The translations under genes were made by a program, and so were the position numbers. DNA of 64,000 nt, from contig CM065817.1 of NCBI GenBank assembly GCA_033398695.1, positions 67,444,001 through 67,508,000 of the forward strand, given 5' to 3'. Positions 43,806 to 54,930 of this stretch are shown piece after piece. This DNA comes from Orobanche coerulescens (Eukaryota > Streptophyta > Magnoliopsida > Lamiales > Orobanchaceae). Position 1 is the stretch's first letter, and every line of letters starts with the position of its first letter. The notes below the pieces were generated by a model. It saw nothing but the letters and a program-made list of their open reading frames with translations, searched no databases and was not told where the DNA came from.

Positions 43806-44375
43806 CGGACGAGCACTACCGGCCGTAACTCGGCCAGTGCCGGCCTGGGCCCAGACTGCCCGGCCATGACTCGGCCGGGGCCAACTCCGACGGCCCGAAC
43901 GACCCTGAAACCCAAACCTGAATACGAATCGAAGACACAGTTACGAAGTACTCGCAAAGACAAATCCGAACACTACGAGAATATACGATTCCGACTACCC
44001 GAAGGCTCGAAATTCGACAACGGAAAGTAATTACCCCAAACTTTGGGAAATTACGAAAATGGCCCAAAATGCCCGAAAATCACGATACGTGATCGAATAA
44101 CCAAACTGAAGTTTACAACACGTCTAACAAAGTTAAACGGACTTACGGGAGACTCGAAACAGCAGTTTCGGACGAGATCCGCAAGAATCGAACTCAAGTG
44201 CGGAAAACTCGCCAAAAAGCACGGAACTCAACAAAACAATACCGAAACGAGCTCGGATGACAAAAAGTGCAGAATTAATCATTCTCGGAATGACGAAACG
44301 GTCATGAGGGAGTTGTCAAAACGGACTTTCTCCGAAAAAAAGAAATTACCAGAAATCGAAATTACGGGTATTACA

Positions 44376-44380
44376 TGACG
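44376..44380. repeat. target-site duplication of gypsy D, right copy
   Basis: TGACG, matching TGATG at 35966-35970. Confidence 0.88.
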
Positions 44381-45594
44381 CCATAAAGATAATGACGCCA
44401 AATCTTCAACGTGAAAACCACAGCTGCTAGCTCCAGGTCGTGGGTCGAATAATTAACCTCGTAAGGTCTCAACTGCCATGAAGCATAAGCAATAACTTTC
44501 CTGTTCTGCATTAATACACATCCAAGACCATATCCGGATGCGTCACTATAAACCACAAATCCTTCCGTCCCTTGTGGAAAGGAAAGGACAGGTGCTGAAA
44601 TTAACCGGCTCTTGAGTTCCTCGAAACTCTGTTGACATGCATCGGACCACATGTATTTCTTATCCTTTCGCAAAAGTTTCGTCATGGGTTGGGAGATTTT
44701 AGAAAATCTTTCCACAAATCACCAATAATAACCAGCTAATCCAAGAAGGCTTCGGATTTCCTTAACATTCTTCGGAGGTTGCCAATATCGGATCGCCTCC
44801 ATCTTCTGAGGGTCGACACGAACTCCGTCTGATGAAATTACATGTACGAGAAACGTCACCTCGGACATCCAGAACTCACATTTGGAAAACTTTCCATAGA
44901 GTTGCTCTCGTCTCAACACGTCGAGAACCTGATGAAGGTGAAATTCGTGCTCCTCCCGGTCACGAGAATAAATCAAAATGTCATCAATGAAGACAACCAT
45001 GAACTAGTCCAAAGAGTCGATGAAAACTCGGTTCATTAATTCCATGAATACCGTAGGTGCATTAGTTAACCCAAACGGCATTACCACAAACTCATAATGA
45101 TCATAGCGTGTTCGAAACGCCGTCCTTGCGATATCCGACTCTCGAATTCGCAACTGATGATATCCAGATCTTAAGTTGATCTTGGAAAATACTGAAGCTC
45201 CCTGAAGTTGATCTAAGAGATCGTCAATACAGGGTAGAGGATATTTATTCTTGATTGTCACTCTGTTTAATTCCTGATAATCAATATACAAACGAAATGA
45301 ACCGTCCTTCTTCTTGACAAATAGCACTGGCGTTCCCCACGGGGCTGCACTCGGTTGGATATAACCTTTCTCGGATAATTCCTCCAGTTGATTCTTCAAC
45401 TCCTGCATTTCGGTCGGGGCCATATGATACGGTGCCTTTGATATTGGAGACGTACCAGGCTCCAACTCAATCGTGAATTCCACATCTCTCTGTGGAGGCA
45501 AACCAGGTAACTCGTCTCGAAATACGTCGGCATTTTCTCTCACTACAGGAATATCCATCAACATCACTGATGATTTCTCGGTCTTGGTCATATA
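44381..45594 (-). pseudogene. gypsy C2 reverse transcriptase and RNase H 5' half
   Basis: RT from [20 protein letters not shown] (45591): [95 protein letters not shown]. The shared TAG lies at 45004-45006, then [20 protein letters not shown] with the catalytic Asp pair, and the shared TGA at 44719-44721. RNase H begins [20 protein letters not shown] and runs through [20 protein letters not shown] and [20 protein letters not shown] to HYLYGVM, where gypsy D cuts it. RT is better kept than in C1 (one stop fewer). Confidence 0.93.
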
Positions 45595-46284
45595 TCACCA
45601 ATAACCAACACACCCCTGACTGAGTAATTTAACCACTTTCATCAAGTTGATAACTCTCCCGGAACAGCTGGGATTACCTCCCTGAAATACACATTCGACC
45701 CCATCGTCTGAAATGATAGTGACCATACACTTACGGACACTAATGATGGCATCGTGATGATCCATCCAATCAATACCCAAGATGACGTCGTCTCTATCCA
45801 CCACGATTAGGTCTACTAACCAATCACGGCCATGCTGCTGAATCGGACAATCCTTAATCTCACGATCTCCAATAATTCTTCTACCATCAGGTAGACCAAT
45901 GACATAAGGCTCAAAACTAGTAGCACTACCCAGATGTAGTCTACTCAAATATGACTCGGAAATGAATGAATACGATGAACCAGTATCAAAAAGGGTACAC
46001 ACAGATTGAGATAGAATATCGAGTGTACCTGAGATCATCCAGTCCTCCGGGTCATTGGTCTTCTTTGTCTCATAAATACGGGGCTTGTCGGCCCCCAAAC
46101 CGTACGCTCCCGTCTGATAGCTTTTGACTCCGCCTTTGTTTGCCCCCGTCGTCTTGAACGACGCAGACTGAGTGGCCTGATTCTGAACCGCTGATTGCTT
46201 CGGGGCCTGAGATGACGCCAGAGTAGATTTGGAGTCCCTTCGGAAAAAATGGGCAGCAATCCCACAGTTATTGCACGTGATAGT
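45595..46284 (-). pseudogene. gypsy C2 second zinc knuckle and protease
   Basis: After the shared TAG of gag the frame reads TITCNNCG, the start of a second zinc knuckle, but the rest is disrupted by a deletion near 46250 (C1 has MGIRP there). The protease part from 46098 holds DWMISGTLDILSQSVCTLFD, TGSSYSFISESYLSRLHLGS and VDRDDVILGIDWMDHHDAII, and stops at TGA 45595-45597. Confidence 0.88.
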
Positions 46285-47361
46285 CTACCTCGGACACTTG
46301 GTGCTGAAATGACCAAGTTCTCCACAGTTGAAACAGGTGATGGCCAAACTGGCCGCTCGGGACTGAGATTCTGTGGGTCTAGATGCCATAGGAGGTCGCT
46401 CGGAAAAAGTAGAGCCCGCACGAGGCTTCTTGAAAGTTGCCTGACTGCCTTTAGACTGATTACGATTCTTTGACTTCTTGCTAGCAGATGAAGGTTGGTG
46501 CTTAGCAATCTCCTTAGCAGTAAGCTCATAAGTAAGAGCTTTCTCGATGAATTTGGCCAGGGTGGTACAATTGTGATTAAGCAACTTCATCCGCATACGA
46601 GGTTTCAACCTCTTGCTGAAATACTTGATCTTGTCCGCCTCTGAGTGAATAATAGATGAGGCAAAAGGAAATAGCTCCTGAAATTTCTCGGCGATGGCGA
46701 GAACATCAGCTTCTGCCGAGGGGTCGGGAATGAGTGATTTTGATAACTTGGCCTCTCTGAGTGGGGCCGAATAATACCTCTCCATCATGAGAGTCTTGAA
46801 TTGATCCCAAGTACAAGATCCATCGGTGGGCTTCAACGATAACCACCATGAATGAGCGCTCTTACCCAGATAGTAAGCCGCAACTGAAACTTTGTGTCCT
46901 TCGGGACACTCCACCATAGCAAACAACTTCTCGAAATGTTCTAGCCAGTGAACAATATCTGCCGGCTCAGATGAGCCCTCAAAAGTAGGTGGTCTCTGGC
47001 GAGAGATGTCGCCAATGATACTGCTCACACCCCTCTTCTGCCCCTGAGGTGGCGGTGGAGGAGCCTGCTGATTCTGAGCGGTTGAGTTCTGTATCATCTC
47101 CATGAGGTGTGCCATCTGAGTTATCTGGGCCATCATGCCCTGCATAAAAGTGAGTGGATCAACCCAAACACCTTCTGATTGAGATGTGTCCCGGGTACGA
47201 CCCCCTGAGAGTGAATGATCATTTTCGGGTGAATGAGTGGCAGCGTCGTTGCTCGATAAATTAGCATTATTCCTTGCGTTCGCACGTGTATTCACATGAG
47301 CTCCCGGGTTTCAGCCTGCACCGCGGCCTCTCCCCATTCGTCCTCTGACAGCTCTTTCCAT
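46285..47361 (-). pseudogene. gypsy C2 gag
   Basis: Starts MERAVRGRMGRGRGAG at 47361, followed by TGA 47311-47313; the remaining frame from 47310 is open for about 340 codons to the TAG 46285-46287. It contains the gag domain (SIIGDISRQRPPTFEGSSEP, HWLEHFEKLFAMVECPEGHK, KSAHSWWLSLKPTDGSCTWD, ADKIKYFSKRLKPRMRMKLL) and one zinc knuckle CFNCGELGHFSTKC. The codon at 47293-47295 is GTG, so no good start remains after the stop except internal Met codons. It is a near-intact coding body with a nonsense codon close to the start. Confidence 0.9.
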
Positions 47362-47838
47362 ATTGAAGTGGGAAGTCACAAGATAATTATAGATCTCGCA
47401 TGAATATCGCATTATGATTACGTCATGAAATGATGAAAATGAGCATATGCGCTCTAACATAATGATTTCATGAATGATCCGCTGAGGTGACATGATTATC
47501 TGATGAAATTCTTGAAATGATTCTCTTGATCAAGTTAACAAGATTAATGATATGATCCTCAAGATCAACAACTGAACAGTGAAATGAACGGAGTGATTAA
47601 TGAGTTAACATGATCGATATGATCAAAAATGAAATGATGATTGAGGATTGTTGACTGTTGAATGATGAATGAGTGATTCTTATTGCCAGAAATTATACCA
47701 TGGCATCAGAAATCTCACTGTTCTTTGGTCTGAGCGGCTTGGCTCTTGCACAAGTCACACGTGATGCGAAAGTCCAATGATACTAGTCGGATGAACGATG
47801 ATTTCAATGAGACATGACTCGGAAGGTAGTATTCAAAA
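47362..47838 (-). other. gypsy C2 leader
   Basis: Counterpart of 31334-31810, no gene. Confidence 0.7.
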
Positions 47839-47855
47839 CCATGCTCCGATACCAA
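47839..47855 (-). other. primer binding site of gypsy C2
   Basis: Minus strand TTGGTATCGGAGCATGG, three bases inside LTR c; complementary to initiator tRNA-Met. Confidence 0.88.
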
Positions 47856-47858
47856 CTC

Positions 47859-50310
47859 TGTAACACCCCAAACTAGGCAGATATTACGGTGCCGTGGACC
47901 CCAACTGGGACCCACCAAGCAAATAAAAGTTAATGAATTAAATAATATAATTGTAGTACCGAACCACATTATATCATTAATCACTCCGATGAGGAGTTTC
48001 AAGTACAACACACCCAGGGAATATAGAATACATGTATATTTTATATGAAGATAAAATATACAACACTGAATGAAAATGAATATCCAGACGGAAATATGCA
48101 GCGGAAAATAAAATGGAGAAAACATGAATGACTGAAAGGACTGGGGCCCCCTACTAGTATCACTGGGACTACTCGCCGTCAACATTCTCTTCCCGTGCTT
48201 TAGCCTTGCCATGACCTGAAAACAACATCCCCCAACGGGGTCAGTTACACAAAACAACAATCCTCAAGAGTTGAATAAACACAATCATGATATATCTTAA
48301 TTATGAAATTAAGCTGAAGAGAGGCATCATAGTACGCCCGTAATGGTATGTTCAAGTGCACAAGACGAGTGTACGGACACACCCGCCCTTGTACCTAATT
48401 AGTCTAACGGATGTACGTTATCGTGTGCACAGTCCATTGTGTCGGTGAACCCGATCACATGACTATCATGTGCCCGACTAAAAATTCCACACATCCCCAC
48501 CCGGCCATGCAATATGAGCCCAGAAGGACACAAGAGCAAAAGTGACCAATGAACATTAATGAATAACAATTCGACAAGGGTCAAGAATGACTCACCGAGA
48601 TGAGATAATAATGAAATGAATGGTAGCTCATTGAAATGATTGGAACCGTCGTTCCTCGTGAACTGAATGATTAGTTTGATAATTACAAGTCTCAACATGA
48701 TTATTACACTATGAATGAATTATGATTATGAATGCACAACAACGAAAGGAATGAGTATCCTTTTAACCGAGTAAGAATTAACTTACACAACACCGGTGAA
48801 GAATGTCCTTCCTCGAACAAACGTCCTAAAATGAGATGTCGGTCTCTCGAACAACCTTAACACAATTACCAATAATCCGCTTAATATACGTATCAAGCAT
48901 GAATCATGACCAACTCAAAGGTCGAAACAACAATGTTCAAACTCATTGAGGCATTCAAACAAACACTTAGCGAACATCATCCTTTGATTATAACCAATCC
49001 CAAATATATCGAAACCAAACTCCAAAATGAGTAGTTCAATCCAACAAAACACCTTCAATGATATCAATAATCCAATAGTAAACCACAATTCACGGTTACG
49101 ACAACCATAATCGAAAACCCCCCAAAATAACCAAAGTCAACATCAGGGGTTCTTGATTAATTTCTCCAAATATTCATAAAATCCGAACAACACATCAATA
49201 AATCCATAGCAATACATGTATCTAAGGTAGATAATCCATATCTAACATATTCCAACATAATAGCAAGCTTACACGAAGAGATCGGAAGGAAAATACTCAA
49301 AATTCGAAATTCTAGATCCAAGAAATCATTACCTTGATTTGATGTGTTGGAGAGGATGAATGATGATTAATTCGAATGATAAGCTTGAAGATGATAATAG
49401 ATGGATTCAGCTTGAATAAATCTCTCCAAAACATCCGAAATCGTGCAAAATCATCGAAGGAATGAAGTGAAATGAAAAATGACGAATCTGGACTGCACTG
49501 TCCAATTTATACTGGTCCCAACTTAGCGCACGCTATGACCTGATATGTAGCGTGCGCTAACGGGTTAACCGGACAGTCCAGTGAGCTCTGACTGCCTCGT
49601 TAGCGTACGCTACGAACTTGGTAGCGTGCGCTAACGTCCTGTCGATAGCGTGCGTTAACCCAAAAAGTTAGCCTGTGCTAACTGATATCTGATGCCCAGT
49701 AACTGAAGTCCAGAACTTCTTGTCCTCTTACCTGCTTGCGATAGCGTGCGCTACACCCAAAACTCTGCGTGCGCTACTACACTATTAGCGTACGTAAAAT
49801 CTACTCATAGCGTGCGCTATGAATTATTGCAATTCAGTCCAGTACCCACTGGATTCTGCCTGATCGACCTTAGCGCGCGCTACACTGATTGCATAGCGTG
49901 CGCTATCCAAACTTACTAGCGTGCGCTACTTATCATTCGTAGTGTGCGCTACTACAACTCGACTGCAGTCCAGTGCCTTCTGGACTATCTGCCTGAACCA
50001 CATTAGCATGTGCTAATGCTGAGAGGTAGCGTGCGCTACCCGTACTCAATTAGCGTGCGCTAAAGAGAGTAAATAGCATGCGCTAGTCCTCATACACAAC
50101 TCACTATGAAAATGACAATGATGATAAACACGGCTCGATCCTCCAACTAGGTAGAAAGACGAATAATAACTGGCACACGATACAAATTACTCTAAACGGT
50201 GAATACAATGATTGAATATGAATGGTGAATGATTATTAATGAGTGAAAATTTCTGAGTGACAATTACTGAATGATAATTACTGAATGATAATGAATTACA
50301 ACCGGTTACA
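47859..50310 (-). repeat. gypsy C LTR c (outer, 5' in element sense)
   Basis: Begins TGTAACACCCCAAACTAGGC and ends AATTACAACCGGTTACA on the plus strand, followed by TTGTT. 2,452 bp. The end is three bases shorter than in LTR a. TATA at 49504-49512. Confidence 0.93.
49524..50085 (-). repeat. array of TAGCGTGCGCTA-type inverted repeats, LTR c
   Basis: About 18 copies, from TAGCGCACGCTA at 49524-49535 to TAGCATGCGCTA at 50074-50085. More copies are perfect TAGCGTGCGCTA here than in LTR a or b, which helps to define the ancestral unit. Confidence 0.92.
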
Positions 50311-51515
50311 TTGTTAAAGAAGGGACTGATCTGTTCGAGTACTTCATCGTGGGGTGCGCCGATCCTTTTTGTGAAGATAAAAGACAACTCCCTACGCCTG
50401 TGTATCGATTACAGAGAGCTAAAAAAAGTCACTATCAAGAACCGTTATCCACTTCCAAGGATTGATGATCTACTGGATCAATTGCAAGGGGCGAATGTGT
50501 TCTCAAAAATCGATTTACGGTCCGGATATCACCAGTTGAGGATTAGGGAGGAGGATATTCCCAAGAATGTATTTCAATCAAGATATGGTCACTATGAGTA
50601 TGTGGTGGTGTCGTTCGGCTTGACTAATGCCCCAGCCGTTTTTATGGAATTGATGAACAAGGTTCTGATAGATTTTTTCGATAAATGTGGTGGTTTTTGA
50701 CGATATTTTAATCTATTCCCGAAGCCGATAGGAGCATGAGGAACACTTGAGGCATGTTTTAAGTGTTTTGAGGCAACATCAACTTTATGCAAAACTTTCT
50801 AAATGCGAGTTCTGGATGCCGGAGGTGACCTTTCTAGGACGTGTTATTTCAGCAGAAGGCGTCAAGGTAGATCCGAAAAGATCGAGACACTGATGAGTTG
50901 GGAACCACCAAAGAACATCAAAGAAGTAAGGAGTTTTCTGGGATTGGTAGGTTATTATCGAAGGTTCGTCAGGTTTTTTTCTTGTATCGCTCGGCCGTTG
51001 ACGAACCTACTAAAGAAGAGTACCAAGTTTGCCTGGACAACGGATTGTCAGAAGATCTTCGACGAGCTAAAGAGGATACTGACTACCACTCCAGTGTTAG
51101 TACTACCGCAGGGCACGAAAGGATTCATAATATACACAGATGCATCTAAGCATGGACTAGGATATGTCATCAGGCAAAACGACAAAGTTATTGCGTACGC
51201 CTCTCGTCAACTTAAGCGGTATGAGGTGAACTACCCAACACATGACTTGGAACTGGATGCAGTGGTCCACGCTCTTAAGATATGGAGACACTACCTTTAC
51301 GGGGTTACCTGTAAGATTTTTACGGACCACAAGAGTTTAAAATATATTTTCACCCAAAGGGAGTTAAACATGAGGCAGAGGAGTTGGCTAGAGCTAATCA
51401 AGGATTATGACGTGGAGATTTTATATCACCCTAGAAAGGCCAATGTCGTAGAAGATGCACTTAGTCGGAAGACTGCGCAAGAGATGACACAATCCGGGTT
51501 AACGGTACAGCCGTA
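50311..51515 (+). pseudogene. gypsy A reverse transcriptase and RNase H
   Basis: After the TTGTT duplication the frame continues [95 protein letters not shown]. The catalytic box is damaged: a short deletion shifts the frame and leaves [14 protein letters not shown], without the residue before the Asp pair, then a TAG stop. A further shift lies near 50880. RNase H follows in the frame of 50803-51516: [80 protein letters not shown], ending TVQP and TAA at 51514-51516. Confidence 0.9.
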
Positions 51516-53005
51516 ATTGCAACAGGACCTCAGGAGGAATGATATTGAAGTATGGATACAACACCGCCAGGGACAGTTGTGCTCAATTAATATTCATTCA
51601 TCCTTGCAGGATGAGATACGCCTAGCACAGATGGAAGACCCTGAACTACGTGCGATCGGTGCAAGAGCCAGGGGGATTATTTCATACTACAGGATCTAAG
51701 GGGCTTGGTGAGATTTAAGAACAGGATTTGTATCCCACCAAATGACGAGCTAAAGCAAACTATACTGAAAGAAGCTCATTCTAATCCCTATTCTGTACAT
51801 CCCGGGGCGAGCAAAATGTACAAAGATATATGGAAGAGCTTTTGGTGGAAAAACTGAAACAAGAAGTAGCAAGATTCGTTGCTCGATGTATGACGTGTCA
51901 ACAAGTGAAGATCAAACACTGCAGACTGGCCGGAATCATGCAAGCCTTACCCATTCCGGAATGGAAACGGGAGAGCATATCAATGGATTTTGTCACCAAG
52001 TTACCAGTGACGACGGGAGGAAAGGACACGATATGGGTCATTGTATACCGACTGACAAAGTCGGAACATTTCATTACGATCTAGGAGACTACCGAAACAG
52101 AGCAGTTGGCCACCATCTTTATCCAGGAAGTCGTGACACTACATGGCGTTCCCTCAGCAATCATATCAGATAGAGACACCAGGTACGTGTCCCGCTTCTG
52201 GAAAGCTGTCCACAAGGCTATGGGTACTCAGCTACATTTCATCATATCCTATCACCCTCAAACATACGGACATACAGAACGTACGATACAGACCCTGGAG
52301 GATATGTTGAGAGCATGTGTACTCGATTGGGGCAAAGACTGGGTTAAACATCTCTGTTTAGCGGAGTTTTCATACAACAATAGTTGGCATGCAAGCATAG
52401 GCATGGCACCCTTCGAAGCCTTGTATGGCAGGAAATGCAAGTTTCCCCTATGTTGGGATGATGCTTCCGATGTCGTCGGTACCGAGTTAGATCTGATCCA
52501 GGAATCTATTAAGAAAATTTCCATTGTTAGAAAACACATGTTAGCAGCACAGAGCCGCCAGAAGTCATATGCTACGGATTGCCAGCGACTGTTGGAATTT
52601 CTAGTCGGGGACCATGTTTGGGTGAAAGTATCGCCAATTTAGCTAGAAGGGCAAATTGAGCCCGAGATTATCAGTCCGTTTGAGATATTGGACCGAGTTG
52701 GCAGACTCGCTTATCGATTAGCATTTCCGCTATCGTTAGACGGAGTGCATAATGTCTTTCACGTCTCCCAACTGAGAAATTACGTTTATGACCCAAGCCA
52801 CAAGATCAATTTCGAAGAAGTAGAGATTTCTAATGATGCTACCTTTAGTGAAGTGCCAATCGTGATTTTATATGGACACATAAAGACACTAAGGAATATA
52901 GCCATACCTCTTGTGAAAGTTCAGTGGTCGCATCATGGCATTGAAGAAGCAACTTGGGAGACCGAGTTGAGCATGAGGGAGAGTCATCCAGAGTTATTTT
53001 CTTAG
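51516..53005 (+). pseudogene. gypsy A integrase and chromodomain-like tail
   Basis: The zinc region is split by frameshifts at 51700 and 51840: KEAHSNPYSVHPGASKMYKD in one frame, FVARCMTCQQVKIKH in the next. The core reads ISMDFVTKLPVTTGGKDTIW (first Asp), SAIISDRDTRYVSRFWK (second Asp) and YGHTERTIQTLEDML (Glu; the usual GQ is GH); a TAG at 52082-52084 lies between the first and second Asp. ASIGMAPFEALYGRKCKFPL follows. A stop at 52640-52642 precedes the tail DRVGRLAYRLAFPLSLDGVH and VKVQWSHHGIEEATWETE, which ends at 53005. The last block is a chromodomain-like module typical of chromoviruses. Confidence 0.9.
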
Positions 53006-53022
53006 TTTTGGGACGAAACTAT

Positions 53023-53038
53023 TTTAAGGAGGGTGGCA
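53023..53038 (+). other. polypurine tract of gypsy A
   Basis: TTTTAAGGAGGGTGGCA directly before TGTAATACTACG. Confidence 0.8.
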
Positions 53039-53728
53039 TGTAATACTACGGGTATTCCATGTTGTTTAATATTGTGTACCTCGTTTTTAATTAATATTGT
53101 GCTCCATCGCGATGCTTGTACTTTTATACATTGTGTTTAGACCGTATTGTTTCGAATTAAACCTTGTCCGCATTTATTTGTTACGTCGACAAAATTGTAT
53201 GATGATTGATGACGTGTCAGTGACGCACCTTGATGACACTGACGCAATTACCGGTGCGAATATGATGGTGGCCAACGTATTATTCCCCGGTGAAATTGCC
53301 TTACGCTCCTAAAGGGAGTCACACTGTGATGGTTAAGTAGGATATGTAACCAAGCAGTTTAAACATACATAACGTACGTTAAAGTATATGCATTAAGTAC
53401 GTTATTTGCTTCGTTTTACGTACGTGAAAGGGTATGCCTTACATATGTTAAAAGCTTCGTTCTACGTACGTAAACACGTACGGCTTACGTACATAATCCA
53501 TGATTCAGTCTACGGACAAGAATCTTAAATTATGCATTATCTGGACAGATTTCCGCGCAATCAGACAATCAAGTCAACTGAGCTTTACGTACGTAAATCA
53601 GCAAATCATTACGTACGTAATGGTCAGTGTCATTTCAGACAGTAGGTTCTAAGAACCCCTTACGTACATTAACCTTTTGGCAATAACTTATGTAATGAGG
53701 GATTATGTACATTAACCCTAATACATAA
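53039..53728 (+). repeat. gypsy A 3' LTR, partial
   Basis: Starts TGTAATACTACGGGTATTCC. About 690 bp are present before copia E cuts in at 53729 (left flank CATAA). The remainder is expected to the right of E, outside the window. A palindrome array fills the second half. Confidence 0.8.
53370..53714 (+). repeat. array of TTACGTACGTAA-type palindromes in gypsy A LTR
   Basis: About nine to ten degenerate copies: TAACGTACGTTA at 53370-53381, TTACGTACGTGA, CTACGTACGTAA, TTACGTACATAA, TTACGTACGTAA, ATTACGTACGTAATGG, TTACGTACATTA and TTATGTACATTA near 53703. Decay is mostly C-to-T at CpG. The part just after it, where a TATA box would be expected, is removed by copia E. Confidence 0.85.
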
Positions 53729-54914
53729 TGTTGGACACTAAGTATACTAGATACAACTTGGAAAGTGTTCTAAACAACAAGCTGTACGGTTTTTAAATCT
53801 GAGTGCGTAGCGGAAGTCTTTAATATAGTAAGTTGCTGAGAATACATCAACTGGGTGTGCAGTGTATACTTAAATAATCACAATTAATGAAACAATAAAG
53901 GCAGAAGGTAAATAACACAATATTTAAAGTGGTTCGAGGTAAACCCCTCTACGTCCACTGATCCTCCACACAGGAGTAAAAAGTTTATTATAATTATTGC
54001 GTACACAACTACGTAATTATAACAACACCTAATCAATATATCATTCACACAGATTGATATAAAGATCTTAGCTTTCAACCATTCACACAGATTGGTTTGA
54101 GATAACACTTGACTGGCTTCTTCACACACAGTTCTGGAGCTTCGTATTCTTCAATGTAAGTCCATCACACACAGTTCAGGAGTAGCAAGGATTCCTCAGT
54201 CCACACAGGGCTGATATGAGTTTGTTCAAAGATAGAACAGGGTTTGAACAACAGCTATGACTTTCTGGGCTTTAAGCTAATACTGTATATCTCTTCTATT
54301 AGAATAGCATAAAGCTTGGGAGATATGTTTTGCTGTGAATATTTCTTGTAAGCTTTGTTCATTTGTAAGTCGTGAATATTCTGTATATTTTCTGTATATT
54401 TTTAGTGTGCCTTGATCTTCAAACACTGGAGATATATATAGCCTCTGAAATATATCCGTTTGAAATATATCCGTTGAGCAAGATTCTGCGACAACTTGAT
54501 AATTGACTGAGATTCGGATATTGCGGGATTTGAAGATCTTCTGATGACTTACAGTATTTAAATACTTTATCCTTTAATATTTAAATACTTCTTTATCAAA
54601 TGGGACTTGACTTCTAGCGAATACTGGAGATTCCTTCTTGTCCTGTTTGAGGGTTGTATGGAAGGATTGCTGTATTGATATTTCGAGACGGCTTCCATAC
54701 TTAGCTTTGCGGGACTCTTTGCTGTATGATAGATTTACTGTATGGTTGGGACTACGAGAAGTCTTCGATAAAGGTTGATACTTTGATCAGCTTTTCGATA
54801 CAGCTATTGGCGGTATTCAGAATTTAGCATATTGGCAAAACATTCTGACAATACGATCGATACAGGGATTGTTTATCCCAACATCATCGATACATGGTTT
54901 TTGTTATCCCAACA
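53729..54914 (-). repeat. copia E 3' LTR
   Basis: Plus strand TGTTGGACACTAAG to GTTATCCCAACA; minus strand starts TGTTGGGATAAC. 1,186 bp. Contains a 15-bp direct repeat upstream of a TATA box, and a short duplication around ATCGATACATGG near its U3 start. Confidence 0.9.
54432..54441 (-). promoter_or_regulatory. TATA box of copia E LTR
   Basis: Minus strand GGCTATATATATCTCC. Directly upstream (element sense) lie two copies of TGAAATATATCCGTT (54446-54460 and 54461-54475). Confidence 0.6.
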
Positions 54915-54930
54915 ATTTCCCCCTTCTCGA
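54915..54930 (-). other. polypurine tract of copia E
   Basis: Minus strand TCGAGAAGGGGGAAAT directly before the LTR TG. Confidence 0.85.

Larger units (their letters stand above)
35971..44375 (-). mobile_element. gypsy D: long LTRs with a gag-only internal region
   Basis: LTRs 35971-38707 (2,737 bp) and 41560-44375 (2,816 bp) flank an internal region of only 2,852 bp that encodes gag and nothing else: no protease, RT, RNase H or integrase motif is found in any frame. Primer site, polypurine tract and TGATG/TGACG duplication are all present, so the element moved by normal retrotransposition with enzymes supplied by another element. This fits the TR-GAG type of non-autonomous plant elements. 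Confidence 0.9.
41560..44375 (-). repeat. gypsy D LTR 2 (5' in element sense)
   Basis: Begins TGTAACACCCCCAATCCGCT and ends ATTACGGGTATTACA on the plus strand. It is 79 bp longer than LTR 1, explained by one extra minisatellite unit. Other differences are scattered substitutions, many C/T at CpG. Confidence 0.95.
24169..50310 (-). mobile_element. Ty3/gypsy C, tandem LTR-internal-LTR-internal-LTR complex
   Basis: Three LTRs (24169-26593, 31831-34200, 47859-50310) alternate with two internal regions in the same minus orientation: C1 (26594-31830) and C2 (34201-47858, split by gypsy D at 35971-44375). One TTGTT duplication flanks the whole unit, so the complex sits as a single insertion in gypsy A. 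Pol order is protease, RT, RNase H, integrase, with a chromodomain-like tail (VKIQWSSHGVEEATWETE), which points to the chromovirus group. Both internal copies share many stop codons. Confidence 0.9.
12000..53728 (+). mobile_element. Ty3/gypsy A (chromovirus-like), split by nested insertions
   Basis: Its parts are gag and protease (12980-14612), the start of RT (24030-24168), the rest of RT through integrase (50311-53005), a polypurine tract and a partial 3' LTR (53023-53728). Joining 14612 to 24035, and 24168 to 50316, restores the expected gypsy order at each junction. Insertions are copia B and gypsy C; the 3' LTR is cut by copia E at 53729. The left limit given here is approximate. The C-terminal domain after integrase (VKVQWSHHGIEEATWETE) is the chromodomain-like tail typical of chromoviruses. 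Confidence 0.75.

Noticed and set aside
47293..47295. GTG as start of the gypsy C2 gag
   Set aside because: A plant gag would start at ATG. The frame continues upstream to MERAVRGR at 47361 with a TGA between, so GTG is just an internal Val codon.
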